A stretch of 64,000 nt of DNA. It comes from Psococerastis gibbosa (taxonomy: Eukaryota > Arthropoda > Insecta > Psocodea > Psocidae). The notes below the pieces were generated by a model that saw only the letters and a list, made by a program, of their open reading frames with translations, did not search any database and was not told where the DNA came from. Location of the stretch: assembly GCA_963971405.1 (NCBI GenBank), contig OZ020487.1, positions 21,871,371 through 21,935,370 of the forward strand, in the 5' to 3' direction. The position numbers and the translations under genes are program-made. Position 1 is the stretch's first letter; every line of letters begins with the position of its first letter. Below are positions 47,519 to 61,087 of the stretch, one piece after another.

Positions 47519-50500
47519 CAATTATTTATACTCAAGTTTGACTGCCTGAGCCAATCTTTTATTATAATAAGGAACAATGTATGACAAATTCCCTCAAATT
47601 TCATATTCCCCTAAATAAGTTGGTCTTTCAGAAGGCATATTTATGACCTTGCCATTGACTGATTGGGGATTGCATCTTCTTCATCTTTGTCATCCTCATT
47701 AACAAAATTACTATGAGAGGACTCATCGTGCAATGATATAGCTTAATCATCCTCGTCATCAGTTTCGTCGTATGTGAGACATATATCAAACTTCTTTTTC
47801 GTGGCTTTTCTCCCTTTCCTGGTTGCCTTTTCGCCTGCTCCTCCATTCCTCGGGACCTTTTCTCTTTCGCTTTTGCAGCCTCACGGTCCTTCTTCTCCCT
47901 ATTGGCTAAATTCTCTTCATCCCTTTTTAATAAAATTATGTTCCTCACTCATTGACATTCCCTGCTGCACTGCAGCTCCGTGTATGAAGAAAATATTTTT
48001 TTCTTGCTTGGACTCAATTTGATTAACTGGAACCGACAGAAAGCACGAACAATGAACAGCATAACAAATTAATAGAGATTGCTTATGAGTGCCCATTTCT
48101 TGCTTCTATACACTATTCCAATAATGTTCACTCAGGTGCCCATTACTGGCAGGTTTGCTAAAATAAGATTCCAGTAATGGGCACCACCCCCCCCCTTAAA
48201 CACTTTAAAAATATAAACTTGACTTTTAAGTTTCGGTCCGATAACAAAATTTCGAAAACTTAACGTAGAATTTTTTACTTCATAAATTTATTTCCAGCAA
48301 CTGTTAATTGTTAGGAGTAACTATACGTTTAGTGGTTAAAGCTATGGGTATGGACTAGTTACTCGCTGAATGTTTACTGACTGTTTCAAAAACTTTTTTT
48401 AAAAAAAGTTAACATACATATTTCTGCAAAAAATGTCAGTAATGGGCACCGCAGCCCCAGTATTGGGCACCCCAGTTTTGGGTCAGTGTAAGGAATAATA
48501 AAAACTGCAATTTATACTCAAGTTTGACTGCCTGAGGCAATCCTTTATTATAATAAGGAACAATATATGACAAATTCCCTCAAATTTCATATTCCCCTAA
48601 ATAAGTTGGTCTTTCAGAAGGCATATTTATGACCTTGCCATTGACTGATTGGGGATTGCATCTTCTTCCTCTTTGTCATCCTCGTTAACAATATTACTAT
48701 CAGAGGACTCATCGTGCAATGATATAGCTTAATCATCCCTGTCATCAGTTTCGTCGTTTGTGAGGCATATTTCAAACTTCTTTTTCGTGGCTTTTCTCCC
48801 TTTCCTGGTTGCCTTTTCGCCTACTCCTGCATTCCTCGGGACCTTTTCTCTTTCGCTTCTGCATCCTCACGGTCCTTCTTCTCCCTCTTGGCTACATTCT
48901 CTTCATCCCTTTTTAATAAAATTATGTTTCTCACTCATTGACATTCCCTGCTGCACTGCAGCTCCGTCTATGAAGAAAATATTTTTTTCTTGCCTTGGCT
49001 CATTTTAATTAACTGGAACCGACAGAAAGCAAGAACAATTAACAGCAAATCTAATTAATAGAGATTGCTTATGCCCCCCCCCCCGCCGCCCAGCTCCGGC
49101 CAAGCCCCCCACCCCCCAGGCTCCTAGGTCTGGCTTAGCCCCCCATGCCCCCCAGGTCTGAGCCTGCCCCCCTAGCATCCTAAGTAACTATAAAATTTAT
49201 ACGTATTGTCCCATCCATAAAGGATTAAAGTCCCAATTATTTTATAGCAAGTCACTATGTTTGATGTATATATGAAAAAATAATAATAACTCAAGTCTTA
49301 ACCAGGGGGCTGTCAACGCTGTATAAAATGGAATTTTGCCTTTCTTCCACTAAGAACCGTCTTCTGCTAAGTGGACGGAGATAATTTTTTCCGCACCGCG
49401 GCGCTTGCAGCGTTCCCGCTTAAATTCAAATTTTGGTCTGTAACATTTTAGTTGCCATATTCCAATGGAGATTAATATTATTTTTTTTATATTCCATTAT
49501 AATGACAGTTGACTGTATTTCAACGCTTATATTATGTAATGTGCCATTGGCAGTGTAAAGTCTAATAAGTTTACGTATGATAAGTAGATAAGTATCGGTA
49601 ATACAGTAAGCAGCGTTAGTCAATTGCAGTTCAAACGTTAAATTTCCACATTTCAATTTTATTCATATACTTTTATACTGTACTGAACATTCCCATTAAT
49701 ACGGTAGTTTATTTTTACTCTTTGGCACTACAGTCTAGAGCCCGTAATGTCCTAAAAAACTTTTTCATAACCCGTACGTAGCACATTGTTTATTACTCTA
49801 GATTATTATTAGTAACCCATTCGTCCTATGTCGAATGCCTAATACCAACGACCAAAATTGATTGTTTTTTCCATTAGCAATCCGTTAAACGTCTTCGATG
49901 TCAACTTATGCTATCTACTATACGAGGGATAATGGACACTATGAGAGAATGAGCCATGCTCAACATGGACAAAATGTACAAATGGTCGTCCCACTACTAC
50001 CTATTCCTTCTCAATCCCTAGGACTTATCACCCTTTTGACTGGCATATTAATTGAATTGAAACAGCCCACAACCGAGCAATATCGGACTCTTCTTTTGCT
50101 AGCTTTCGGCATTTTTCTACTAAAACTAAAATCTAAAATATAATAGTGCCCAGTTGAAAATGCAAACAAAACAATTTCAGTAATGGCTGGTAGGCTGGAT
50201 GGCGTGCGTCCTTCAGTGATCAGTCCTTGATTTTGGACTATCTTTTTGAAAATAAGTTTCAAATTGAGATTTTAGTGATAGTTTCAGAATTTGTAAAAAA
50301 ATCATTACAATTTTTAAAATACATTTTATTCCCATGAATATTTAATTTGACATTTAAATATTTACAAAAGAATTTAACTTGAGCTCTGTTGTTCAAGGAA
50401 AGTGGACGGAGAAAAAATTTCCGCTGCGCGGCGTGGCGCTGCTATCGCGAACTGAATCCCTATCCCGGTGACGAGTCTAGTTATCTGTTGTCTATGGTCT

Positions 50501-53500
50501 TAACAAAATCTTTGTCTGCAAAATCTAGCCAATTATCTCGAAGAAATTCTCCGGGCCCCCATTGTTTAGAGTATATTCTTCTGTCCTGGACCCGCCCTTT
50601 GGTGGGCCTCGCGCAGAATCTCGCTCCTGGCCTCGCGAACCCACGGGCCGGACCTGGTTACGCCTCTGAGCATTGCTATTATAATTTTTCGTGAACCTGC
50701 CAGGACATTTTTTTTTTTTTTTTGTTTTAATGAGAATGGGTGAAGGGCGAGGCTTCTGGAAGATTTACAGATTTTCTGTTGTTTTTTTTTTAAATTTTTA
50801 TTAGGGGCTTAGTCCCCCCCCCCCCCCCAGACTTTTTGAGATTTTCCGCCAATTATTTATACTCAAGTTTGACTGCCTGAGCCAATCCTTTATTATAATA
50901 AGGAATAATATAAGACAAATTCCCTCAAATTTCATATTCCCCTAAATAAGTTGGTTTTTGAGAAGGCATATTTATGAACTTGCCATTGACTGATTGGGGA
51001 TTGCATCTTCTTCCTCTTTGTCATCCTCATTAACAAAATTACTATGAGAGGACTCATCGTGCAATGATATAGCTTAATCATCCTCGTCATCAGTTTCGTC
51101 GTATGTGAGACATATATCAAACTTCTTTTTCGTGGCTTTTCTCCCTTTCCTGGTTACCTTTTCGCCTGCTCCTCCATTCTTCGAGACCTTTTCTCTTTCG
51201 CTTTTGCACTGCTGCAGCACTGCAGCTCCGTGTATGAAGAAAATATTTTTTTCTTGCTTGGACTCATTTTAATTAACTGGAACCGACAGAAAGCACGACC
51301 AATTAACAGCAAATCAAATTAATAGAGATTGCTTATGAGTGCCCATTTCTAGCTTCTGTACACTATTCCAATAATGGGCACTCAGGAGCCCATTGCTGGC
51401 AGGTTTACTAAAACAAGATTCCAGAAATGGGAACCCCCCCCCCCACTTAAACACTTAAAAAATATATACATGACCTTTAAGTTATGGATAAGTTAAAATT
51501 AACATATTTGTGAGTATGGCGAATGACTTGCAAAAAAAAAAAAAAAATTAAAAGTTTTTCTCTAAAGGATTAAAGTCCCAATTATTTTATAGGAAGTCAC
51601 TATGTTTGATGTATATATGAAAAAATAATAATAACTCAAGTCTTAACAAAATCTTCGTCTGCAAAATCTAGCCAATTATCTCGAAGAAATTCTCCGGGCC
51701 CCCATTGTTTAGAGTATATTCTTCTGTCCTGGACCCGCCCTTTGGTGGGCCTCGCGCAGAATCTCGCTCCGGGCCTCTCAAACCCACGGGCCGGACCTGG
51801 TTACGCCTCTGAGCATTGCTATTATAATCTTCCGAGAACTTGCAGGACATTTTTTTTTTTTGTTTTATTGAGAATGGGTGAAGGGCGAGGCTTCTGGAGG
51901 ATTTACAGATTTTCTGTTTTTTTTTTTTAATTTTTTATTAGGGGCTTAGCCCCCCCCCCCAGACTTTTTGAGATTTTCCCCCAATTATTTATACTCAAGT
52001 TTGACTGCCTGAGCCAATCTTTTATTATAATAAGGAACAATGTATGACAAATTCCCTCAAATTTCATATTCCCCTAAATAAGTTGGTCTTTCAGAAGGCA
52101 TATTTATGACCTTGCCATTGACTGATTGGGGATTGCATCTTCTTCATCTTTGTCATCCTCATTAACAAAATTACTATGAGAGGACTCATCGTGCAATGAT
52201 ATAGCTTAATCATCCTCGTCATCAGTTTCGTCGTATGTGAGACATATATCAAACTTCTTTTTCGTGGCTTTTCTCCCTTTCCTGGTTGCCTTTTCGCCTG
52301 CTCCTCCATTCCTCGGGACCTTTTCTCTTTCGCTTTTGCAGCCTCACGGTCCTTCTTCTCCCTATTGGCTAAATTCTCTTCATCCCTTTTTAATAAAATT
52401 ATGTTCCTCACTCATTGACATTCCCTGCTGCACTGCAGCTCCGTGTATGAAGAAAATATTTTTTTCTTGCTTGGACTCAATTTGATTAACTGGAACCGAC
52501 AGAAAGCACGAACAATGAACAGCATAACAAATTAATAGAGATTGCTTATGAGTGCCCATTTCTTGCTTCTATACACTATTCCAATAATGTTCACTCAGGT
52601 GCCCATTACTGGCAGGTTTGCTAAAATAAGATTCCAGTAATGGGCACCACCCCCCCCCTTAAACACTTTAAAAATATAAACTTGACTTTTAAGTTTCGGT
52701 CCGATAACAAAATTTCGAAAACTTAACGTAGAATTTTTTACTTCATAAATTTATTTCCAGCAACTGTTAATTGTTAGGAGTAACTATACGTTTAGTGGTT
52801 AAAGCTATGGGTATGGACTAGTTACTCGCTGAATGTTTACTGACTGTTTCAAAAACTTTTTTTAAAAAAAGTTAACATACATATTTCTGCAAAAAATGTC
52901 AGTAATGGGCACCGCAGCCCCAGTATTGGGCACCCCAGTTTTGGGTCAGTGTAAGGAATAATAAAAACTGCAATTTATACTCAAGTTTGACTGCCTGAGG
53001 CAATCCTTTATTATAATAAGGAACAATATATGACAAATTCCCTCAAATTTCATATTCCCCTAAATAAGTTGGTCTTTCAGAAGGCATATTTATGACCTTG
53101 CCATTGACTGATTGGGGATTGCATCTTCTTCCTCTTTGTCATCCTCGTTAACAATATTACTATCAGAGGACTCATCGTGCAATGATATAGCTTAATCATC
53201 CCTGTCATCAGTTTCGTCGTTTGTGAGGCATATTTCAAACTTCTTTTTCGTGGCTTTTCTCCCTTTCCTGGTTGCCTTTTCGCCTACTCCTGCATTCCTC
53301 GGGACCTTTTCTCTTTCGCTTCTGCATCCTCACGGTCCTTCTTCTCCCTCTTGGCTACATTCTCTTCATCCCTTTTTAATAAAATTATGTTTCTCACTCA
53401 TTGACATTCCCTGCTGCACTGCAGCTCCGTCTATGAAGAAAATATTTTTTTCTTGCCTTGGCTCATTTTAATTAACTGGAACCGACAGAAAGCAAGAACA

Positions 53501-56500
53501 ATTAACAGCAAATCTAATTAATAGAGATTGCTTATGCCCCCCCCCCCGCCGCCCAGCTCCGGCCAAGCCCCCCACCCCCCAGGCTCCTAGGTCTGGCTTA
53601 GCCCCCCATGCCCCCCAGGTCTGAGCCTGCCCCCCTAGCATCCTAAGTAACTATAAAATTTATACGTATTGTCCCATCCATAAAGGATTAAAGTCCCAAT
53701 TATTTTATAGCAAGTCACTATGTTTGATGTATATATGAAAAAATAATAATAACTCAAGTCTTAACAAAATCTTTGTCTGCAAAATCTAGCCAATTATCTC
53801 GAAGAAATTCTCCGGGCCCCCATTGTTTAGAGTATATTCTTCTGTCCTGGACCCGCCCTTTGGTGGGCCTCGCGCAGAATCTCGCTCCTGGCCTCGCGAA
53901 CCCACGGGCCGGACCTGGTTACGCCTCTGAGCATTGCTATTATAATTTTTCGTGAACCTGCCAGGACATTTTTTTTTTTTTTTTGTTTTAATGAGAATGG
54001 GTGAAGGGCGAGGCTTCTGGAAGATTTACAGATTTTCTGTTGTTTTTTTTTTAAATTTTTATTAGGGGCTTAGTCCCCCCCCCCCCCAGACTTTTTGAGA
54101 TTTTCCGCCAATTATTTATACTCAAGTTTGACTGCCTGAGCCAATCCTTTATTATAATAAGGAATAATATAAGACAAATTCCCTCAAATTTCATATTCCC
54201 CTAAATAAGTTGGTTTTTGAGAAGGCATATTTATGAACTTGCCATTGACTGATTGGGGATTGCATCTTCTTCCTCTTTGTCATCCTCATTAACAAAATTA
54301 CTATGAGAGGACTCATCGTGCAATGATATAGCTTAATCATCCTCGTCATCAGTTTCGTCGTATGTGAGACATATATCAAACTTCTTTTTCGTGGCTTTTC
54401 TCCCTTTCCTGGTTACCTTTTCGCCTGCTCCTCCATTCTTCGAGACCTTTTCTCTTTCGCTTTTGCACTGCTGCTGCACTGCAGCTCCGTGTATGAAGAA
54501 AATATTTTTTTCTTGCTTGGACTCATTTTAATTAACTGGAACCGACAGAAAGCACGACCAATTAACAGCAAATCAAATTAATAGAGATTGCTTATGAGTG
54601 CCCATTTCTAGCTTCTGTACACTATTCCAATAATGGGCACTCAGGAGCCCATTGCTGGCAGGTTTACTAAAACAAGATTCCAGAAATGGGAACCCCCCCC
54701 CCCACTTAAACACTTAAAAAATATATACATGACCTTTAAGTTATGGATAAGTTAAAATTAACATATTTGTGAGTATGGCGAATGACTTGCAAAAAAAAAA
54801 AAAAAATTAAAAGTTTTTCTCTAAAGGATTAAAGTCCCAATTATTTTATAGGAAGTCACTATGTTTGATGTATATATGAAAAAATAATAATAACTCAAGT
54901 CTTAACAAAATCTTCGTCTGCAAAATCTAGCCAATTATCTCGAAGAAATTCTCCGGGCCCCCATTGTTTAGAGTATATTCTTCTGTCCTGGACCCGCCCT
55001 TTGGTGGGCCTCGCGCAGAATCTCGCTCCGGGCCTCTCAAACCCACGGGCCGGACCTGGTTACGCCTCTGAGCATTGCTATTATAATCTTCCGAGAACTT
55101 GCAGGACATTTTTTTTTTTTGTTTTATTGAGAATGGGTGAAGGGCGAGGCTTCTGGAGGATTTACAGATTTTCTGTTTTTTTTTTTTAATTTTTTATTAG
55201 GGGCTTAGCCCCCCCCCCCCCCCAGACTTTTTGAGATTTTCCCCCAATTATTTATACTCAAGTTTGACTGCCTGAGCCAATCTTTTATTATAATAAGGAA
55301 CAATGTATGACAAATTCCCTCAAATTTCATATTCCCCTAAATAAGTTGGTCTTTCAGAAGGCATATTTATGACCTTGCCATTGACTGATTGGGGATTGCA
55401 TCTTCTTCATCTTTGTCATCCTCATTAACAAAATTACTATGAGAGGACTCATCGTGCAATGATAAAGCTTAATCATCCTCGTCATCAGTTTCGTCGTATG
55501 TGAGACATATATCAAACTTCTTTTTCGTGGCTTTTCTCCCTTTCCTGGTTGCCTTTTCGCCTGCTCCTCCATTCCTCGGGACCTTTTCTCTTTCGCTTTT
55601 GCAGCCTCACGGTCCTTCTTCTCCCTATTGGCTAAATTCTCTTCATCCCTTTTTAATAAAATTATGTTCCTCACTCATTGACATTCCCTGCTGCACTGCA
55701 GCTCCGTGTATGAAGAAAATATTTTTTTCTTGCTTGGACTCAATTTAATTAACTGGAACCGACAGAAAGCACGAACAATGAACAGCATAACAAATTAATA
55801 GAGATTGCTTATGAGTGCCCATTTCTTGCTTCTATACACTATTCCAATAATGTTCACTCAGGTGCCCATTACTGGCAGGTTTGCTAAAATAAGATTCCAG
55901 TAATGGGCACCCCCCCCCCCCCTTAAACACTTTAAAAATATAAACTTGACTTTTAAGTTTCGGTCCGATAACAAAATTTCGAAAACTTAACGTAGAATTT
56001 TTTACTTCATAAATTTATTTCCAGCAACTGTTAATTGTTAGGAGTAACTATACGTTTAGTGGTTAAAGCTATGGGTATGGACTAGTTACTCGCTGAATGT
56101 TTACTGACTGTTTCAAAAACTTTTTTTAAAAAAAGTTAACATACATATTTCTGCAAAAAATGTCAGTAATGGGCACCGCAGCCCCAGTATTGGGCACCCC
56201 AGTTTTGGGTCAGTGTAAGGAATAATAAAAACTGCAATTTATACTCAAGTTTGACTGCCTGAGGCAATCCTTTATTATAATAAGGAACAATATATGACAA
56301 ATTCCCTCAAATTTCATATTCCCCTAAATAAGTTGGTCTTTCAGAAGGCATATTTATGACCTTGCCATTGACTGATTGGGGATTGCATCTTCTTCCTCTT
56401 TGTCATCCTCGTTAACAATATTACTATCAGAGGACTCATCGTGCAATGATATAGCTTAATCATCCCTGTCATCAGTTTCGTCGTTTGTGAGGCATATTTC

Positions 56501-57800
56501 AAACTTCTTTTTCGTGGCTTTTCTCCCTTTCCTGGTTGCCTTTTCGCCTACTCCTGCATTCCTCGGGACCTTTTCTCTTTCGCTTCTGCATCCTCACGGT
56601 CCTTCTTCTCCCTCTTGGCTACATTCTCTTCATCCCTTTTTAATAAAATTATGTTTCTCACTCATTGACATTCCCTGCTGCACTGCAGCTCCGTCTATGA
56701 AGAAAATATTTTTTTCTTGCCTTGGCTCATTTTAATTAACTGGAACCGACAGAAAGCAAGAACAATTAACAGCAAATCTAATTAATAGAGATTGCTTATG
56801 CCCCCCCCCCGCCGCCCAGCTCCGGCCAAGCCCCCCACCCCCCAGGCTCCTAGGTCTGGCTTAGCCCCCCATGCCCCCCAGGTCTGAGCCTGCCCCCCTA
56901 GCATCCTAAGTAACTATAAAATTTATACGTATTGTCCCATCCATAAAGGATTAAAGTCCCAATTATTTTATAGCAAGTCACTATGTTTGATGTATATATG
57001 AAAAAATAATAATAACTCAAGTCTTAACAAAATCTTTGTCTGCAAAATCTAGCCAATTATCTCGAAGAAATTCTCCGGGCCCCCATTGTTTAGAGTATAT
57101 TCTTCTGTCCTGGACCCGCCCTTTGGTGGGCCTCGCGCAGAATCTCGCTCCTGGCCTCGCGAACCCACGGGCCGGACCTGGTTACGCCTCTGAGCATTGC
57201 TATTATAATTTTTCGTGAACCTGCCAGGACATTTTTTTTTTTTTTTTGTTTTAATGAGAATGGGTGAAGGGCGAGGCTTCTGGAAGATTTACAGATTTTC
57301 TGTTGTTTTTTTTTTAAATTTTTATTAGGGGCTTAGTCCCCCCCCCCAGACTTTTTGAGATTTTCCGCCAATTATTTATACTCAAGTTTGACTGCCTGAG
57401 CCAATCCTTTATTATAATAAGGAATAATATAAGACAAATTCCCTCAAATTTCATATTCCCCTAAATAAGTTGGTTTTTGAGAAGGCATATTTATGAACTT
57501 GCCATTGACTGATTGGGGATTGCATCTTCTTCCTCTTTGTCATCCTCATTAACAAAATTACTATGAGAGGACTCATCGTGCAATGATATAGCTTAATCAT
57601 CCTCGTCATCAGTTTCGTCGTATGTGAGACATATATCAAACTTCTTTTTCGTGGCTTTTCTCCCTTTCCTGGTTACCTTTTCGCCTGCTCCTCCATTCTT
57701 CGAGACCTTTTCTCTTTCGCTTTTGCACTGCTGCTGCACTGCAGCTCCGTGTATGAAGAAAATATTTTTTTCTTGCTTGGACTCATTTTAATTAACTGGA
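47519..57800 (-). repeat. Higher-order A-B-C units, second run
   Basis: A starts at 47519, 51982 and 55246. The 51982-55246 period is 3264 bp. The 47519-51982 interval is longer by the 1.2-kb insertion at 49.3 kb. B markers lie at 48760, 53223 and 56487, and C markers at 50932, 54191 and 57451. The last C is again followed by variant D. Confidence 0.85.
49303..50496. mobile_element. 1194-bp hAT-like insertion in one array unit, with 8-bp target-site duplication
   Basis: GTCTTAAC occurs at 49295-49302 and 50497-50504, exactly flanking the insert. The four paralogous sites (about 39.02, 42.28, 53.76 and 57.02 kb) read CAAGTCTTAACAAAATC without interruption. The left end is CAGGGGGCTGTCAACG; the right end, read in reverse complement, is CATAGACAACAG, so terminal similarity is weak. 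A subterminal GTGGACGGAG...TTTTCCGC block is present at 49371-49403 and again in direct orientation at 50402-50432. An 81-codon frame at 49898-50143 has no recognised homology. Confidence 0.8.
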
Positions 57801-60100
57801 ACCGACAGAAAGCACGAACAATTAACAGCAAATCAAATTAATAGAGATTGCTTATGAGCGCCCATTTCTAGCTTCTGTACACTATTCCATCAGGTGCCCA
57901 TTACTGGCAGGTTTGCTAAAATAAGATTCCAGTAATGGGCACCCCCCCCCCTTAAACACTTAAAAAATATGAACTTGACTTTTAAGTTTCGGTCCGATAA
58001 CAAAATTTCGAAAACTTATCGTAGATTACTACACATAACTACACTTAACGAATTTTTGACCTCATAAATTTATTTCCAGCAACTGTTAATTGTTTGGAGT
58101 AACTATACGTTTATAGGTTAAAGCTATGGGTATGGACTAGTTACTCGCTGAATGTTTACTGACTGTTGCATAAACTTTTTTAAAAAAAAAATAACATACA
58201 TATTTCTGCAAAAAAAGCCAGTAATGGGCACCGTAGTCCCAGTATTGGACACCCCAGTTTTGGTCAGTGTAAGGAATAATAAAAACTGCAATTTCTACTC
58301 AAGTTTGACTGCCTGAGGCAATCCTTTATTATAATAAGGAATAATATATGACAAATTCCCTCAAATTTCATATTCCCCTAAATAAGTTGGTCTTTGAGAA
58401 GGCATATTTATGACCTTGCCATTGACTGATTGGGGATTGCATCTTCCTGCTCTTTGTCATCCTCATTAACAATATTACTATCAGAATACTCATCGTGCAA
58501 TGATATGACTTAATCATCCTCGTCATCAGTTTCGTCGTACTATCAGAGGACTCATCGTGCAATGATATAGCTTAATCATCCTCGTCATCAGTTTTGTCGT
58601 ATGTGAGGCATATATCAAACTTCTTTTTCGTGGCTTTTCTCCCTTTCCTGGTTGCCTTTTCGCCTGCTCCTCCATTCCTCGGGACCTTTTCTCTTTCGCT
58701 TCTGCAGCCTCACGGTCCTTCTTCTCGCTATTGGCTTAATTCTCTTCATCCCTTTTTAATAAAATTATGTTCCTCACTCATTGACATTCCCTGCTGCACT
58801 GCAGCTCCGTGTATGAAGAAAATATTTTTTTCTTGCTTGGACTCATTTTAATTAATTGGAACCGACAGAAAGCACGAACAATTAACAGCAAATCAAATTA
58901 ATAGAGATTGCTTATGAGTGCCCATTTCTAGCTTCTGTACACTATTCCATGAGGTGCCCATTACTGGCTGGTTTGCTAAAATACGATTCCAGTAATGGCC
59001 ACCCTCCTTCAACACTTAAATAATATAAAATTGACCTTTAAGTTATGGATAAGTTAAAATTAACATATTTGTGAGTATGGCGAACGACTTGCAATACAAA
59101 AAAAATTAAAAGTTTTCTGGTAGGAGATGGATAAAAATATTACTTACCTTAACCTCGTGCGTGACTTTGCAAACTTTTTACGCGCCAGTTGCCATGTTTG
59201 TTCTAGCCCCTTCAGAGATGCCAACATAATTATTTCTACTGCCACAACGATATTTATAAGAGCTTTTCTGTCTAATTTGGCGCAAAATTCAAAAGAAAAG
59301 ATCGAAACTTAAAGATTTTATGACGCTATTCGTATGAAAGTGCCCATTACTGGACGGGACTGGACCTCTTGCATGATCACTACAAACATAGCATGGGCTG
59401 AAAGAGGAACAATAGACGATGACATGGGTACAATTTAAATTAAGAATGCCTTCTTAATACGCCTAAAAAATTGCTTTAAACCCGCCCATGCAATTTAAAT
59501 GGGATTGCTGCAAATGAATTTTTTCGCGTCATTTTTTAGAAATTTTAGAAAGTTTGTGGTCCACTCGTGCTTAAGGGGTGATGGGGTGAATTTGAAAATA
59601 TGTATTTATACTGGTTTGAAACCTCTATTCATAATGCTTCTAAACAGGCATTAAAAATTAATTTCGGTCGGAAATTGCAGGCTGTGGAATTTTTGAAGTT
59701 ACACTGAGAGAAATATTGGGCTGTTTTCAAGTAGGCCTATCGGACACCCATTTTTTGGTCCGATAACAAAATTTCGAAAACTTACCGTAGATTACTACTC
59801 ATTACTACACTTATCAAATTTTTTCTTCATAAATTTATTTCCAGCAACCGTTAATTGTTTGGAGTAACTACACGTTTGTAGGTTAAAGCTATGGGTATGG
59901 ACTAGTTACTCGCTGAATGTTTACTGACTGTTGCATCAACTTTTTTTTAAAAATAATTGACATACATATTTCTGAAAAAAATGCCAGTAATGGGCACCGT
60001 TGCCCCTGTATTGGGCACCCCAGTTTTGGTCAGTGTAAGGAATAATAAAAACTGCAATTTATACTCAAGTTTGACTGCCTGAGGCAATCCTTTATTAAAA

Positions 60101-61080
60101 AATTTAAAATCATATTGCTTTAATACGACATCTATATTCGCAAATATGGATCGAAAGTAAAAAATTATATATTACATAAAAAACTACTTTGCTTTGCTAT
60201 TGTAGGGAAAAATAACCAATTCCCCTGGGGGGGGGGGGGTTATGATTAAATTATGACTTTGGAAAATAAAATGCAAATACATATTTGTATATGTGAGGTA
60301 TAGACGGATGCATACGTTAGCGTCCAAATAAATTCAAACCTCATTTTTGCTATTCGTTAAAAGTTGTCATGAAATTGTATTTAAAAGTAAACGAAATGGG
60401 GAAAGAGGTTTCTTTTGTACAAGTATACTCAAATTTGCTGGATTTCTTTAGGTTAATTGATTACCCGTGTCAAACGGTTGCATGACTAATAAATTGATTT
60501 GAATATTTTCGATTAGATTGGGTTCTCCCTGATAAAGTGTTTTGTCTGGAAGTCATGCTGGATGGAGGATATATTTCATTTAAAATAATATAATATGTTA
60601 TGTTGTGTATAATCTATGATCTGATCTATGTAGGTTGCATTTATTATAATAAAAATGTAAACGCAATGCGTGATGGTGCGTATGCGGGTTATGCGGCTTA
60701 TGATGGTAGGGGGTGTCCCATCTGGCCCATGCAATGGTCGGAGCCGCTGGATACCCAGTGCCCAGTGCGGATGCTGGGCTCATGCGGATGGCATGTTACT
60801 CGGGGAGTTAAAAAATTGAACAGCTTCGTAAATATTATAGTTACAAAAGAAATAAGTATACTTTTACTACTAAATACCTACATGAGTATTCCAAAAATGG
60901 AGTTTCATTGAATTTTTGGCTTTTGAAGCCTTGAAATATTAGAGTGAAGAAAAAAATAAGGGCACTTTTATTACAAAAAACCTACATGCGTATTCTAAAA
61001 ATGAAGTCCGAAATAAAATTTGGTAATTGATGACATTGATAACTTTTCGTTCAAGTTAACCAAATTATTCTAACAGATGC
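60101..61080. other. No gene recognised; right flank of the array
   Basis: Unique AT-rich sequence follows the abrupt array end. It contains a G run (about 60227-60238) and a 103-codon frame at 60600-60911 without signatures. Confidence 0.5.
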
Positions 61081-61087
61081 GACGTTT

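Larger units (their letters stand above)
26330..60100 (-). repeat. Tandem higher-order array, about 34 kb, derived from a DNA transposon
   Basis: A segment containing AAACTTCTTTTTCGTGGC (complement of a lysine-rich coding tail) recurs about 27 times in one orientation, near 27.2, 28.7, 29.95, 31.0, 32.5, 34.0, 34.75, 36.3, 37.5, 38.5, 39.6, 40.8, 41.8, 42.9, 43.9, 45.6, 46.6, 47.8, 48.8, 51.1, 52.3, 53.25, 54.4, 55.5, 56.5, 57.65 and 58.6 kb. Spacing is 1.0-1.5 kb, except where longer units or insertions intervene. Units also carry CCAGTAATGGGCAC motifs, C homopolymers of variable length and AT-rich linkers. The array begins near AAGAATGCCTTCTTAGTCTG and stops abruptly after GGCAATCCTTTATTA. 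High identity between blocks points to recent amplification, or partly to assembly duplication. Confidence 0.92.

Noticed and set aside
50389-50694. 101-codon plus-strand frame spanning 50.39-50.69 kb
   Set aside because: It crosses the insertion boundary at 50496/50497 and joins the transposon end to array sequence by chance.
37339-55674. Six identical 106-codon frames as a conserved gene family
   Set aside because: Identity reflects recent duplication of the whole DNA, including non-coding parts. The more protein-like acidic tail lies in another frame, so the frames are decayed.
27180-58851. Plus-strand 82-85 codon frames beginning MRHISNFFFVAFLPF
   Set aside because: They are antisense shadows of the lysine-rich tail; the hydrophobic look comes from complementing AAG/GAA codons.
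26330-60100. Centromere identity of the array
   Set aside because: Higher-order structure alone does not show centromere function. No chromatin or positional evidence is available here.
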